Shown: piece after piece, positions 8,901 through 19,533 of the stretch
How positions within the stretch are numbered: the first letter of the stretch is position 1
Layout of the letters: each line of letters starts with the position of its first letter
From: Spirogloea muscicola
Lineage: Eukaryota > Streptophyta > Zygnematophyceae > Spirogloeales > Spirogloeaceae
Reading direction: 5' to 3'
Assembly (NCBI GenBank): GCA_009602725.1
Contig: WELB01000120.1
Location: 297,747-319,133 of the forward strand
DNA length: 21,387 bases
Notes under the pieces: model-generated
What the model was told of the DNA's origin: nothing
Databases searched by the model: none
What the model saw: the letters and a program-made list of their open reading frames with translations, nothing else
Made by a program: the position numbers and the translations under genes

Positions 8901-9605
8901 AGGTTTGAAGCACTGAGGTCCTTGTCAATTTGTCGCTTGGAGGCTCTGAACTTTCTTCTGAGACATCTGGGTGTCTTAGTAATGCCTTGACAGATTGGAT
9001 GAAGATGTGCACTGTACCAGCTTGGAGACATATATCTCCAAGAGTTGGTGAACATAAGGCACATCGCAGATGACCAAGGTGCGCTTTCCTATCCTAGCGA
9101 AGAGCTTCCTCCTCTGGAGCAAGCGCAAGATGATGGTGCACCAGAGTGGGATGAGTATGTAGATCAAGGTGTCCATCACGCGCTGGAAGGGAGTAACTAT
9201 TGCTTTGGTCTGGCCATCTGCATAGAAAGAGCAGTCACATGCACCAGAGCCCGGAGTATGAGGTGCACAAGTATCTCGAGGGACTTGAAGTCACACTCTT
9301 GCTGATCAGACTTGCCCATGTGACTGGCTCTTTGAGGTATTTATATACATGAGGTGACAGACTGTGTAAAGAAAGTGTAGGACAACTGGAGGCGCATAAT
9401 GGCTGAAGAGGCTAATCCTTCAACTAGCACTGCACGCAATGTAGCAAAGCGCAACAAGCTGATAGGCATTTGAGGGCCTCTTACGAGCATGGGTCCAGCG
9501 AAGAACAAGGTGAAGCAGCCCGCCATTTAAGATACCAACAGTAATGATGATGTACACAGCACCCATTATCCACACCACTGCTCCTTCAATGACATGTCGG
9601 CCCCA
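5912..9605 (-). other. Membrane-associated C-terminal half and Ser/Pro-rich tail (exons 29-37)
   Basis: Exon 29 encodes a hydrophobic helix (VVWIMGAVYIIITVGILNG), and exon 30 a second one (MDTLIYILIPLWCTIILRLL) followed by a basic patch and GKRTLVICDVPYVHQLLE. Exon 31 contains VHGANPIDHLVHRFTHR and LLAVGRPDG; exon 33 has SPGPSGCGTGHNPFTDKLL and exon 34 SVFVGINSQVVGDHVLKEAY. I cannot assign these motif-like stretches to a named family. Exon 36 ends RSQSGLRIATTAAP, and exon 37 is a 117-residue Ser/Pro/Lys-rich tail that looks disordered and may be phosphorylated. The junction between 7377 and 7241 is uncertain: another frame is open from about 7471 to 7285, and other acceptors would also fit. 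The final exon begins after a clear TTTGTTTCAG acceptor. Confidence 0.75.
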
Positions 9606-12600
9606 CTGGAGAGCACAAGCCCATGCACGATTACTATTGCACTGTATTTTCTTCTATGCTGTTTCTGTCTATGTTAGTGACCACAACATAAGCAAGCGTA
9701 ATCTTCAGTTTCTAGCAGAGGACCTCTTCGCAGCAGACCACATTCGGTCAGATATTGTGAAATGCAGACCTTTCTATACACACAGCCCCGATGCATGGTA
9801 AGTCACCAACCTGACGACCCTGTTTGACAAGCTGCAAATGCACCGGCGCTGAGCAGCTCCTACCGTCAGTAGATCGACCTACTAGCTCTGGTGCGCCATC
9901 ACTCACAAACTCGTCTCTGACCTGTAATAAGTGAGAGCATCAGCATCCATTGCTTCGCCCCGGTGACTTACTCATTAGACTTACTCATTGTTCATATTAA
10001 CTCATAAGGTGACTGCCTTGTTTCTTAATAAGGGCAGCCACCTGCGATGCTTGACAATTAGGGTCAAACATACACATGGCATAGGCAGCAGCAGCAATGC
10101 CTGCGCCCCTGTCACAAGTGCAACTTTGACCAACAGCAGCCTACAAGCAGCACAAAGCTTGAGATTATCAAGGAGATACTCTGTGCAGATCCTCAATATC
10201 TTTCCGGGAGAACCGCAAGCCAAGTGGGCCAGCCTCTTTTCCTGCATGTATAGATGCACAGGCCGATTACAATTATGAATGAACTTGCAATAGGATTGAT
10301 TGTACTCCTGGGCTTGTGCAACCAATGAGCAGTTGTAACTGACAGATGAAATGGTAAGATGTTGTAATTACCCATGTCAATAACAAGGCCATCGTTATTC
10401 TCGAAAACTTCTCCACTCTTCCTCGTTGCAAGATTCTTTCCCAAGAAGAGCATGAGCTCGGTCAGTGTATGATGTGCTGCTACTGCAGTTACTGTTGCTG
10501 GCTCTGCGGACCGCCAACTGGACACAACATGATCATTAGGAAGCGAGCAAAGGTACTGCACCATTCCAGCTCTGGAAGACTGTAAGCGAGGAAGTTTCTA
10601 AACTGGACGATGCTAAGTACCTCAAAATACTTTGATCTATAAGCAGATAATTACCAGTGACTTCAGTCGGCAATACAGCAATGCCATGCCAGTTAGTAAA
10701 CTCACATGACGACAATGATCCAGCAAAATTGAACCTCATTCTGCTAACCATTTCGCTCAAGCAAATGACTTCTCTCAACCGTTTCACAAGAAATTGGCTT
10801 ACAGTTTTTCTGAACATAAGAGACATTGACGTACCTAGCACATGTCCACAGCACTCGGCAGGACCATGGATCACCAGCACCAAAAGTTTGGCCAACAGCA
10901 GCTGACATCTTGCTGTCTATGATTCCAACGCAGACAAACACTCTCCTGGAGAGTAATATGTAACATCAGGTGTCAAGACAGATCAGTCAAGAGGAACAAG
11001 AGAATTGACATCTCAGAAAGACATTTGGCAAGATCACCTATGAAGAGTCCACAGAGTCACTCAATCCTTCCAGTCACAACTTGCTTACTGCAAAACAGCA
11101 GGAAGGTTTCCTGCTAGCTCTACTTCAGGACTCGTCAATCAAAGCTTTCCTGCCAGGGGGATATGAGATACATAGTCTGGCTTAAGGGTTTGGTTCACTT
11201 TGAGGTTGTGGTTGAGATTGAGACAGAGCAAGTTACCCAGGGCACTCCTTGAGAAGTACACGTGTTGCATGAAGTGTGGGGAATGTTTGCCCTGATTGAC
11301 TGATGCACAGCACGATTGCCTTGCGCAAGGAGCTTGTTACCTGGCAAAGTAATCAAGAGCAGTAATAAGTGTACCCACCACTCACCCATAAAGCAGAATG
11401 TCGATGCCGACAAATGAACCTCATGCATGGGGCATGGCTTGACAGCGGGTTGAGATATAGCAGCACATCATAAGGTCAACTGCAGAAAATCTCAAGGTTT
11501 TGAAGCAGACCCCCTGCATCCGGCCAATGGCAATACGATTCAAGGAATCGAAGTAGACCTGGCAGAAGCTGAATCCAGCTGTTGAGATTGCGCCTCTCAC
11601 GTTACCGAGGATCCCAATAACTTTATTTGCAGAGATGGGCACGACCTTCAATACTGGAAAGACTGGCGCATGAAATAACTTATATAAATGCGGAGCACCG
11701 AACAGAACGTGAAAGTCAAACTGCTACACTGCAACATAATTCTGATATATACGTGCCATGAGCAGGAAGTGCCTGTCGTGGAGCAACTATAGCTTACAAT
11801 TCTGCAGGTCAGATGCGAATTGCTCCCCAACCCAGAGGCTGGATTCCACTCCCACGATCAGTACATCTACTTCACTGGCCTGAGTTGCATTGCTGCCTTT
11901 CTTCTCCTCCACCTTCTCCTGCCAGATATGTCGATTCAATCCGTGAGCCGCAGGAAGCCTGTATTGCCTTCGACTGTTAATATATTAAGCTGTAGTCGAT
12001 CGGTCCCTTGCGTAGGTCTGATATGAACTAGGTGGTATCACTATGTTGCAGTGGCCAGTATGTCCATGTTACAAGATATCTCTATCACCCACACAGGTCA
12101 TGCACAAGTGCTTCTTTTGCTTCACGACCATTGGCCATGTCTAACTTAAACCCAGTGTTTTCCAATGCATGCAGTGCAATCCTCAAAAGCATGATAGCTA
12201 TGGTAGTGCTTACACCTTGAGCAGCTTGAGGAAAGCTGCTGCCGTTTGAGCATTGCAAGAATGTGGTGTTGACCACTCCCTCTGTATATTTGCGAGTACC
12301 CTTGGGATGTCCTGCAAGCAGGGGGCTATGCAAGACTGTGTGAGCGAATGGAAGGTCTCAGGTATGGATCATCCACGTCGAGATGGAGCAGCACGTCATA
12401 TGTATGGCATGACAACCAGCTGAACTCTGCATTTGCAGGAAGGCCTCACTTTGCGCACCTTGATGTCTTGATCAACAATGTCACCATTCTGGGGAGGTCC
12501 AGAAGATGGAATGTATGCATTGCCCTCCAGTGACACCAGCCTCCCGCTTGAGAAGAACTCTGCCTGTTGAGCACAACATCATATATTGATAAAACTCGTA

Positions 12601-15600
12601 TGAGCAGTATAAGTTATTTGCAAGCTCACGGGATGGTAGGCCTGCAACTATTAGCTAGACAATAACATTGTGGTTCTCTGTCATACATTCAGATATTCAA
12701 TATTCAAGATCGCATTTTGTAGTCGAAAGAAGGTCAATGCCACAATCATTAACCACTGTCATATGAGGGTCAATCGCAGGGCTGGGAACGTACAGGAGTC
12801 ACCGGAGACTGACTAGCGTGCTTGAAGAGGCGAAGTTGGACATAAGGGTTATCTGGAAATGGACATATTTGTGCCAGCCGGATGTCTTCCAATTGATAAA
12901 TGGACTCACTTCTTCGAAGCTCCACTGCTACAGATGATGCGCTGGCACAATATAATACAAGAGGAAAGAAAGGGTGCTCTCAGTATCAAGAACATAAAGC
13001 GGTAAGAATCGAGGATGACAGGGAGACGGGACGGGCTTACCTGCTGTCAGTCCGAGCTATACGGCTGTTGTTTGACTTCCGAGCTGAGGTTGGCGGTACT
13101 GCAAAGAGATTTGGCAGCTGTATCTTCTGGTAGCTGTTCAGCCGGCCAACACCCTTACCGGCAAAGAACTTGCCCCACGGCCGCAAAGCAGACACACCTG
13201 GGGATCCTGCTACCTCTGGCCCATCTTTCATGACTGGAAGAGGGTCCACGCCATGCGCCCTGTAGTGTTCATTGAACCGGCTGTTGTCAGACCCCTTATC
13301 GGATGAGTCACCGAGAGGTACGATCTGGACGGCTTCCTCTCCAACAGCTTGCCTTGGCCCAGCGATTGAAGCAGATGTAGGATCTGTGTTGACCTCCTCT
13401 GGCAGCCCACTCTGCCATGCTCGGCGAGCTTGATTCAACTGGTCGCTTGCTTGCAGGTGGACGCCTGTCTTGACCTCAAATAACGGTTTGAAGACTTCGC
13501 TTATCTTGATGGCTGACGGTGGAGCCAAGATCACCTCTAGGACCTCCCCGTCCTCCTCGTTAAGCTCTAGCCTGCAGCTTGCACCACGTTCTGCATTCGA
13601 TCCCTTACTGACAAGGGGAACCCTGAGAGCATGGGTCTCAGAAGAGTACATCACCGCAGATAGATCAGGACAGAATGCTATGGACAGTGGCTGATTCAAA
13701 GCGGCTAAAATGACACGGTCTGGGTCCAGCGTGCACGTGACGGCCAGTCCAAAGGAACCCTGTCAGTCCACTTTTCATATGTCAGATGGTGCACAGTAGC
13801 AGGATGTCACTTTTATACTACTGATAGGCCCTGGCAACTCAGAACTATTCCGGCAGATTTATTTGCAAAAGCATGTGACAGTGCCACAGCACAGCTGCTT
13901 GTCAACGGACTCAAATGACTGCCCCCCCAAGCCAAGCTCTACAATCACTACCTAGCACAGAGCTGCTGGACTTGTCCATACAATCAAATAGATGCATAGC
14001 CTCAGAATTACAGGGATCTGCTTGCATCTCCAATCATGTTGCTTATACCTTAGCACTTGCAAGGAATTTTCGAGTTGCATAAAATAGGTCATTGTTCCGG
14101 AAGTTGATGACAGATTGTTTCACAAATTGACTTAAGGTCGTATCGTCCATCAGCTCAATCAGATGTTTATGCCTGGGAAGTTAGTGCCAGTGAAATGCAA
14201 GTCAGTAGTCTAAAGTCAGAAGGGCAACACTCAATCATATTGCTACATATGCCAAGCTTCCCGGACTTGCAGGCATGTGCTAGCAAGGACCACTACGATC
14301 CCTGGAGGACTTGCTTAAGCAGTCTTACCTCTTAGGGGCTCTCCTCTCAAGCATTGGGCTGGCCTCCTTTCGTAGTGCATGCATGAGGGAGGTAATTAAT
14401 TCAGCCTCGTTCTCAAATGTACAGAAAGATCCAGGTGCAGATGCAGGAGAGTCTGAACGCCATGGTCCAACATGCTGTGGATAGTTGTGGCCACCGGTTG
14501 TTGGGGAGCAGGATTCTGCAGGTGAGTTGAAACCTCGCATGCTTGACTCTATGCTGTCTTCTAAGTTGATCCGTCGCAATGTCTTGGAGCTCCTCAAAAA
14601 ACTTGTGAAGGTTGTCTCAAATGTGCTAGCTAGAATCTGCAGGACCTCTCGGCCAGGTGCCTGCTGACACCAACACTTCATAGGTTAGCATCAGATGATG
14701 CTAAGCGGTCATAATTCCAACCTCAAGATGCTATTATAGTGTCTGATTTACTCCAGTAATCTAATAGATCCAGATGATGAAAAGCGGCAGCAATTTCAAC
14801 CACAAATTGCTAATCACTTGACCAGGTTAGTTGAGTTACATCACATGCCCTCACTAGGCTGTGTACTACTTGCAAAAGGTCCAGCTTTGTCAGCGGCTGG
14901 CAATATTACTAAAGCAGCTCCATACAGTCAAGCACAGCCTGACATGCTCGTGTCCTTGTAGTGCAGTCTACATACTACTCCCAGTCATGGTGAGAGGGTT
15001 TGCTTACTTGGCTGGTATGATGGCCGACTTGAGCCTGGTCAAACATTTCCTCAAAGGAGAATGCAACTGTCTGTTACAGATAATACATGCCATCTTAGTA
15101 TGCATGATCTTATTCCTTTGGCATAGCTTCTGTGACATCGGCAGCTAGCCAAGATACCAAATGCTGACAAAAGCCAAGAAAAGCATCAAAAGCAGCAAAG
15201 AGCTTGTCGGGCAAGGAGTAAGGACGAAGTAGAAAGTCCAGGATATAGATTAGCATTGTCACATACTGACACTCAGAGCATTTTTAATGAGAGGATTCTC
15301 TGCAATGCTTACAGAACCACGGACCCACTGTAATCTAGTCAAGCAGGATGCACACAAGAGCAGAACCATCACAAAATGCATTCCAGCTTGTCATTCCTGA
15401 ACTTATGCACCTGGATATAGGCCAAGCGTAATGAGTGCAACCAGAGTCCCTGTGTGCGGAGGAGCTCTAGTAGTCCAGCTATACTGGTGCTGTCGCATGT
15501 CGCTGGCTGGGGGTATCCTAAAACCCTCTGTTACAGTGAGAGCGACCTGTCAAATTTCCATCAGTATATGAACCTCATGTTGATTGCATGCTGGCGGCCG

Positions 15601-18600
15601 AGCAGGGCTTAATGGCAGAAACTCAAGAATGTCGTCAAGCAGGCTGCTACTCTGAGCAGTCAGTCGCACTACTTGAGCAAGTATTAGCTAGCATCAGTCA
15701 TGCTTACCTCCAACCAAGCCCCAATTTCTGCATGTGTGCGATCTCGCCCATACAAGTTCCAGTACTCAAAGTCGCCATTGTGGGTAACATAGAGTCCAAA
15801 ATTTTCAGAGCGGCCATGTACCACTTGATGACTGGTTGGAATCTCGGCACGCCACACTTTCACAGGCCTTGTTGGGGTCCACTGATGGGGATGTGTCTCT
15901 CTAGGAGAAGGGATGCTTGAGGTTGCACTGCCAGTCCGCAACATGGACGTGGTTACTATCAGGGGCTGTCGGACAGTATGAGTACGCAGTCAAACAGTCT
16001 CAAACGACTGACAAGTGCATGGTAATTGTGCATAGGGCCGGCTTACAAGGGCAAAGTAAGCTTCCTGAACCACCTTGCATTAACATAAGGGAAGAATAGC
16101 TACTGGTGTCAACATGAGCATATGTCACAGCTACACGGGAAGAAGCTGTTCAAGCAAGCCATTATCGAGGTCAATGTGGACAAAGGGATCAATCCCGACG
16201 GGAAGATTGTGGAGCCTATGTTAAACATTCTCTAAGTGACATACAAGCGAGTGTGGCCCACAAAGAGAGCAGGTAGATCTTCCATCGCTTTCCCTCGAGA
16301 CCAAATGCTCGCAGCCCAGAGCCAGACTTTGGCAAAGAACAATTTGTAAGAGAACCACGTCAAAAGCTGTGGAGAGCCATGGCAAAAACATTCAGCTTCA
16401 ATACCCAGTTACAGAAATCTACTAGCAAGCCTTACGTAAAAGCACGTACTAAAAGATGACACTCCCTCGCCTGACCTTAGGTTTAACACTTTGCATGACT
16501 CTTCCTGGCTTCAGCATAGACAATCTAAATGCAGGACCAGCAAGGTAGCCTAGGCCCAACAAATACGGCGATTGCAGGCTTCTTCGTGCACCTGACTGAC
16601 TTTGGCGTTGACCATGAGCAGAGTAAGTCAGGATCTGGGCATGCAAGGCAGATCTCCTCTAGATGCATACCTCATTGGACGCTAGCACTGCACAGCTCAC
16701 AGCGATACTCGCTGGTGAGCCCTGTCAAGGATGATGAAAAAGACACTCTACTTGACATACGTGACATCAGAAATGTCATTTTGGTTTGCAACTCACTGTA
16801 TATGAGACAGAAGCACGCTTCGTTGAGGGAACCACCCTTGTGCAAACATCTTTTACATTATTGCCTGCTGAGAGAAACGTCACCAGGCCACCTGACTGAC
16901 CTCCTCGCTGCATACTGATGCTGGCCATGGCCTCCACGATCTTCAAAGGTCTCAGCCTCTGCAGCCTGGTAGGTGACGAAGAGGAATGCGGCTGCTGTTA
17001 TCAAAGAGCGGCTGTAGATGACAGAGGAGCACTAGCTGCTTTAGCTGCCGCAGGAAGCTGAGCTAGTTGTGCCACTCTGCTCATGTGCGACAGATTTTTC
17101 ATTTGTGCTCTCCACTCCCTGATATCGCAGCTCCCTGATGTATGGGATGGACAGCAAGTCTTTTATGAGGCTTACACAAGGACAAGCAAGCACTGGTGGC
17201 AATAGCCTGTGCTAAAATCTGCTCATGTGAGGTACAAGCAGGTCTAGTACCTGCTTAGCTTGCAATTTGCCAGGAGGAGACCGAAGTTGCCGCAAAAGTA
17301 GGTGTCACTTGTAGGTATTCCTAGCAGAGGCCCAACAATATCTGTTGCAAAAGCTCCCAAAACGCACATGCAGCTTCCCTGCGCACGACATTATTGCATG
17401 CATGCAGGGGCAAATTTTGACTCAGATTCCTGCTCAGACAGCAAGAGATGCTCCATGGTAGTCAGCTCTCCTGGATGGTATCTTCAGGCATAGCACGTCC
17501 AAGCCACGAGTAATTACCAATGTGAAGCTCTTTGCAAGTTCACGTATCATTGATGTTTCTGCATGCAGGCAGAGGGTCAATCGTCATTTCTAACTCCATC
17601 AATATCTGTCTCTTAGCTGTAGATTCGTTGACAACGTGATGACTGGTCACAGTCATTGAGGTCTGTATGACATAGTCAGCAGGAAGCAAGAAGCATGTCA
17701 CATGCACAGACAACTTTCACAGCAACAATGTCAGTGTATGCATGCTCAGCTTGTGAGCTGAACACACATTGCTGGCTTTCAAGTCGGAGTCTGTGAATCA
17801 GTCATATTGTCCGCGACCTTTCGAGGGCTGCAGGATCCATGTTGTTGAAGCAGCTGCAGAGAACACCATACTGCAGGCGACAACAGAACCTGGGTGAGAA
17901 ATTGCAACCTGCAGTTTGAAAACTGTTGAATAGGTATGTCAATTGAACTTCCAAAGAACAGACTTGTAACAGTTACCAGCAAGCATGGCGCCAACGAAGC
18001 CACTTCTTGTGTACAAGCAGACATAGATTGCAGCATTCTGGGCTTTGAACCTGCTGAGAGTGTAAAGCTCGAAGCACAGTCTTTCAACGCCAAGACTCTA
18101 ACTTGTGCCTTCAGACGTAGATAATGGTCAGGACAGATTGCAGCTTCTCAAGACCCTGGCACACCAGGTCTATTTGACTCACCTGGTCAGCCATCCGCTG
18201 AGATGGATAATTGCATCCTCAGAGCTCAACAAACGGCAAGTCTTGATCCCGCAGCTACTGAACAGGTGCTGGCTTGTGTCTGAAGCACTAGTGAAACGAC
18301 GCTTGGATGTGCTGCCCTTCGCTTTTAGAACGTAGGGCTGAAGTGCAGCGAGCTTGGTCGAGAGAGGCGAAAGGCTTGCCCACCAGGACAGAGCTGGAAC
18401 GTAGCACGGCAGTGGCATATCAGCTGAGAGCTAGTGTTGCGTTGTTGAGTCAACGACGCAAGACTTGAGTAGCTTTGTCATGTGTCAAAGTAAACAGTGA
18501 GCAATGTTTTGTCTCATGGACTTCACTTCGTCTTTCTAATGCAGGGTAAATCTGTACTAGCTGCTTAAGCACATTCCCTGCCTCTTGCATAGCTGAAAAG

Positions 18601-19533
18601 GTCTTGCTGTCAAATAGCTGAGGACCTCTGTGAATCCTTACTCTGTGCCTACTGTGACTATCTTCGGTTTACATTGTCACTCAAGAGAAGAACGTGAACC
18701 TGGTCTTGTACCGCACCTGGTACATTGCCCCGCAGGTTTGAGAGAGTGATGAAATCGGAAGGAGACCCAAGCAGGGCTCCTGATGCAACATGGCTGCACT
18801 CATGAAGCAGCATGGCGAGCACCATGCCAGCGCGGAATGCCACAGCGATAGCAAGCTCGACCAAGAGGCAGTGTAGAACTTCAGTAAACACCTGCAGCAG
18901 ACGGATGAAGTCTCTCTCAGAAGGCGGCCAATATCTTGTCGGTGAAGCTACACATCACCATTAGCCCCTACATAACTGCCTATCGATTTAGCGGTTCTTT
19001 CTCCTGCTGGGGCTTCGCATGTAGCTAAGCATTTGAGGTCATGCTTGGCAATGATCAATGCCACATGGTGTTGAAGTTGGCTGCGCGCTGAATGAGTCAC
19101 TCGGGGGGCATCTGGTAGTGAATACGTCCAGGGTGTCGGTCATATGGCCGAGAGCCAATGACTACAGCCTACAAATTGGTCATGGCCGCTGATCTGGACG
19201 AACGAGTCGTGCTCTGAGGACGAGCAGCAGATCGTCGGCACTGAGCCCTCATATCCGGGAGGGAAAGGAGGGGGATGGAGGTTGAGTATATACAACATGA
19301 AGCTGCGTTGCTGGACTGATCAGTGCAGGTGGCTCCTCCGAGACGCCTAATGGACTGAGGAGCTGAAGAACGAGCGAGGCTCTTAAGTGTGGCGTCCTCA
19401 CCTCGCCTGTTGAGGAGAGCTGCAGGCTGCTGCCCCCGCCAGCACCAAGTGCGCGGCAGAGGCCGGCGAGCGCCGGGCCCAGCAACGGCGGCACGCCGGG
19501 GACGACGGCCAGGAGGTGCAGAAGTAGCGCCAT
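5912..19533 (-). CDS. Large membrane protein: HExxH region, class II glutamine amidotransferase, SIS domain, TM C-terminus (37 exons)
   Basis: One split gene, read on the minus strand. Exons in transcript order: 19533-19402, 18891-18717, 18423-18183, 18050-17977, 17889-17818, 17616-17544, 17373-17251, 16965-16797, 16721-16671, 16366-16245, 15927-15708, 15527-15411, 15265-15158, 15070-15008, 14660-14329, 14172-14049, 13759-13063, 12927-12794, 12563-12459, 12311-12216, 12144-12095, 11973-11798, 11653-11559, 11340-11237, 10945-10835, 10517-10372, 10241-10180, 9921-9811, 9605-9485, 9217-9018, 8774-8627, 8297-8217, 8154-7937, 7664-7377, 7241-7089, 6889-6740, 6265-5912. All junctions use GT-AG and the phases agree, giving about 1,931 residues ending in TGA at 5912. 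The order GATase then SIS is that of GFAT-type sugar aminotransferases, but the membrane parts and the HExxH region are not. Least certain are the start, the 51-nt exon at 16671-16721, the exon at 12095-12144, the junction 13063/12927, and the junction 7377/7241. I do not recognise a named gene; a role in amino-sugar or glutamine-dependent chemistry at a membrane is inference. Confidence 0.88.
9811..12927 (-). other. SIS (sugar isomerase) domain (exons 18-28)
   Basis: After a linker (exons 18-20, with SGRLVSLEGNAYIPSSG and DIPRVLANIQREW), exon 22 carries VDVLIVGVESSLWVGEQFAS, the first SIS strand and GxxS phosphate loop. Exon 23 carries VVPISANKVIGILGNVRG. Exon 24 has AIVLCISQSGQTFPTLHATR, the canonical SQSGxT loop that binds the sugar phosphate. 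Exon 25 (VFVCVGIIDSKMSAAVGQT) and exon 26 (TVTAVAAHHTLTELMLFLG) occupy the places of the NxxGSxLxRxxD and STKAxTxQ segments. That is one complete SIS domain. GFAT has two, and I do not find a second: the chain runs through DIEDLHR and DGAPELVG straight into the membrane region. Sugar-phosphate binding is known for the family; the ligand here is unknown. Confidence 0.83.
14692..14812. repeat. Two imperfect ~42-bp direct repeats within an intron
   Basis: Units at 14692-14733 and 14771-14812 both begin CAGATGATG, share AAGCGG and continue through a TTCAACC-type segment to a TTGCTA/ATGCTA end. The spacing is 79 bases. They lie in the intron upstream of host exon 15, and no function is apparent. 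Confidence 0.55.
16122..16235 (+). CDS. Small open frame, sense-opposite, inside an intron of the GATase-SIS gene
   Basis: A 37-codon frame, ATG at 16122 to TAA at 16233, on the strand opposite to the host gene, within the intron between host exons 10 and 11. Its residues look strongly protein-like for its size: HGKKLFKQAIIEVNV, then DKGINPDGKIVEPMLNIL to the stop. The frame is open for a further 12 codons upstream. The bases just before position 16131 read TATGTCACAG, a plausible splice acceptor, so this may be a terminal exon or the remnant of one instead of a complete gene. I do not recognise the parent protein and see no matching upstream exon within the window. It ends only 10 bases from host exon 10, so chance antisense openness is possible. 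Confidence 0.4.
   Translation: MSQLHGKKLFKQAIIEVNVDKGINPDGKIVEPMLNIL
17544..19533 (-). other. N-terminal membrane region with HECSH motif (exons 1-6)
   Basis: Exons 1-6 encode roughly residues 1-255. Exon 1 is rich in Leu, Ala, Pro and Gly and hydrophobic. Exon 2 contains AMLLHECSHVASGALLG (about residues 70-86), where HECSH fits the HExxH zinc-site pattern inside a hydrophobic helix, as in site-2-type (M50) proteases. It is followed by LSNLRGNVP. Exons 4 and 5 encode another hydrophobic stretch (RSGFVGAMLAGSVVACSMVF) that looks like a transmembrane segment. I do not see the distal Asp motif (LDG or NxxPxxxxD type) expected in M50 enzymes, so protease activity is unproven. The Met at 19533 is the first in-frame ATG of the open stretch, but the frame stays open upstream to a stop near 19636, so an upstream exon or an indel is possible. 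Confidence 0.7.

Larger units (their letters stand above)
13063..17373 (-). other. Class II glutamine amidotransferase (Ntn hydrolase) domain (exons 7-17)
   Basis: This block encodes the glutaminase half. Seen in order: TYFCGNFGLLL (candidate nucleophile Cys, about residue 283) in exon 7; MQRGGQSGGL in exon 8, at the place of the family's RGxDSxG; VGHTRF at the end of exon 10 joined to ATSSIPSPRETHPHQWTP in exon 11, equivalent to HTRWATHG...AHPH; LYVTHNGDFEYW in exon 11, with the oxyanion-hole Asn-Gly; and ATCDSTSIAGLLELL in exon 12, with the Asp of the TDTE motif. Exons 16-17 give ASAKGSFGLAV and ILAALNQPLSIAF, matching the family's GxxALAV and PLxxG strands. Every landmark I would expect in this family is present, so the domain is probably catalytic. 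Exon 15 is a 110-residue Ser-rich insertion, and the rest of exon 17 is a long, low-conservation linker. Which amine acceptor is used cannot be read from the sequence. Confidence 0.87.

Noticed and set aside
11421-11558. Extension of exon 23 through QVYFDSLNRIAIGRMQG
   Set aside because: The SQSGQT exon downstream needs phase 0 after the Cys-Gln at 11559, and the extension runs to a stop without a usable in-phase donor.
16529-16918. 129-residue plus-strand open frame
   Set aside because: It is antisense to host exons 8 and 9, whose minus-strand reading gives GATase motifs and phase-consistent splice sites.
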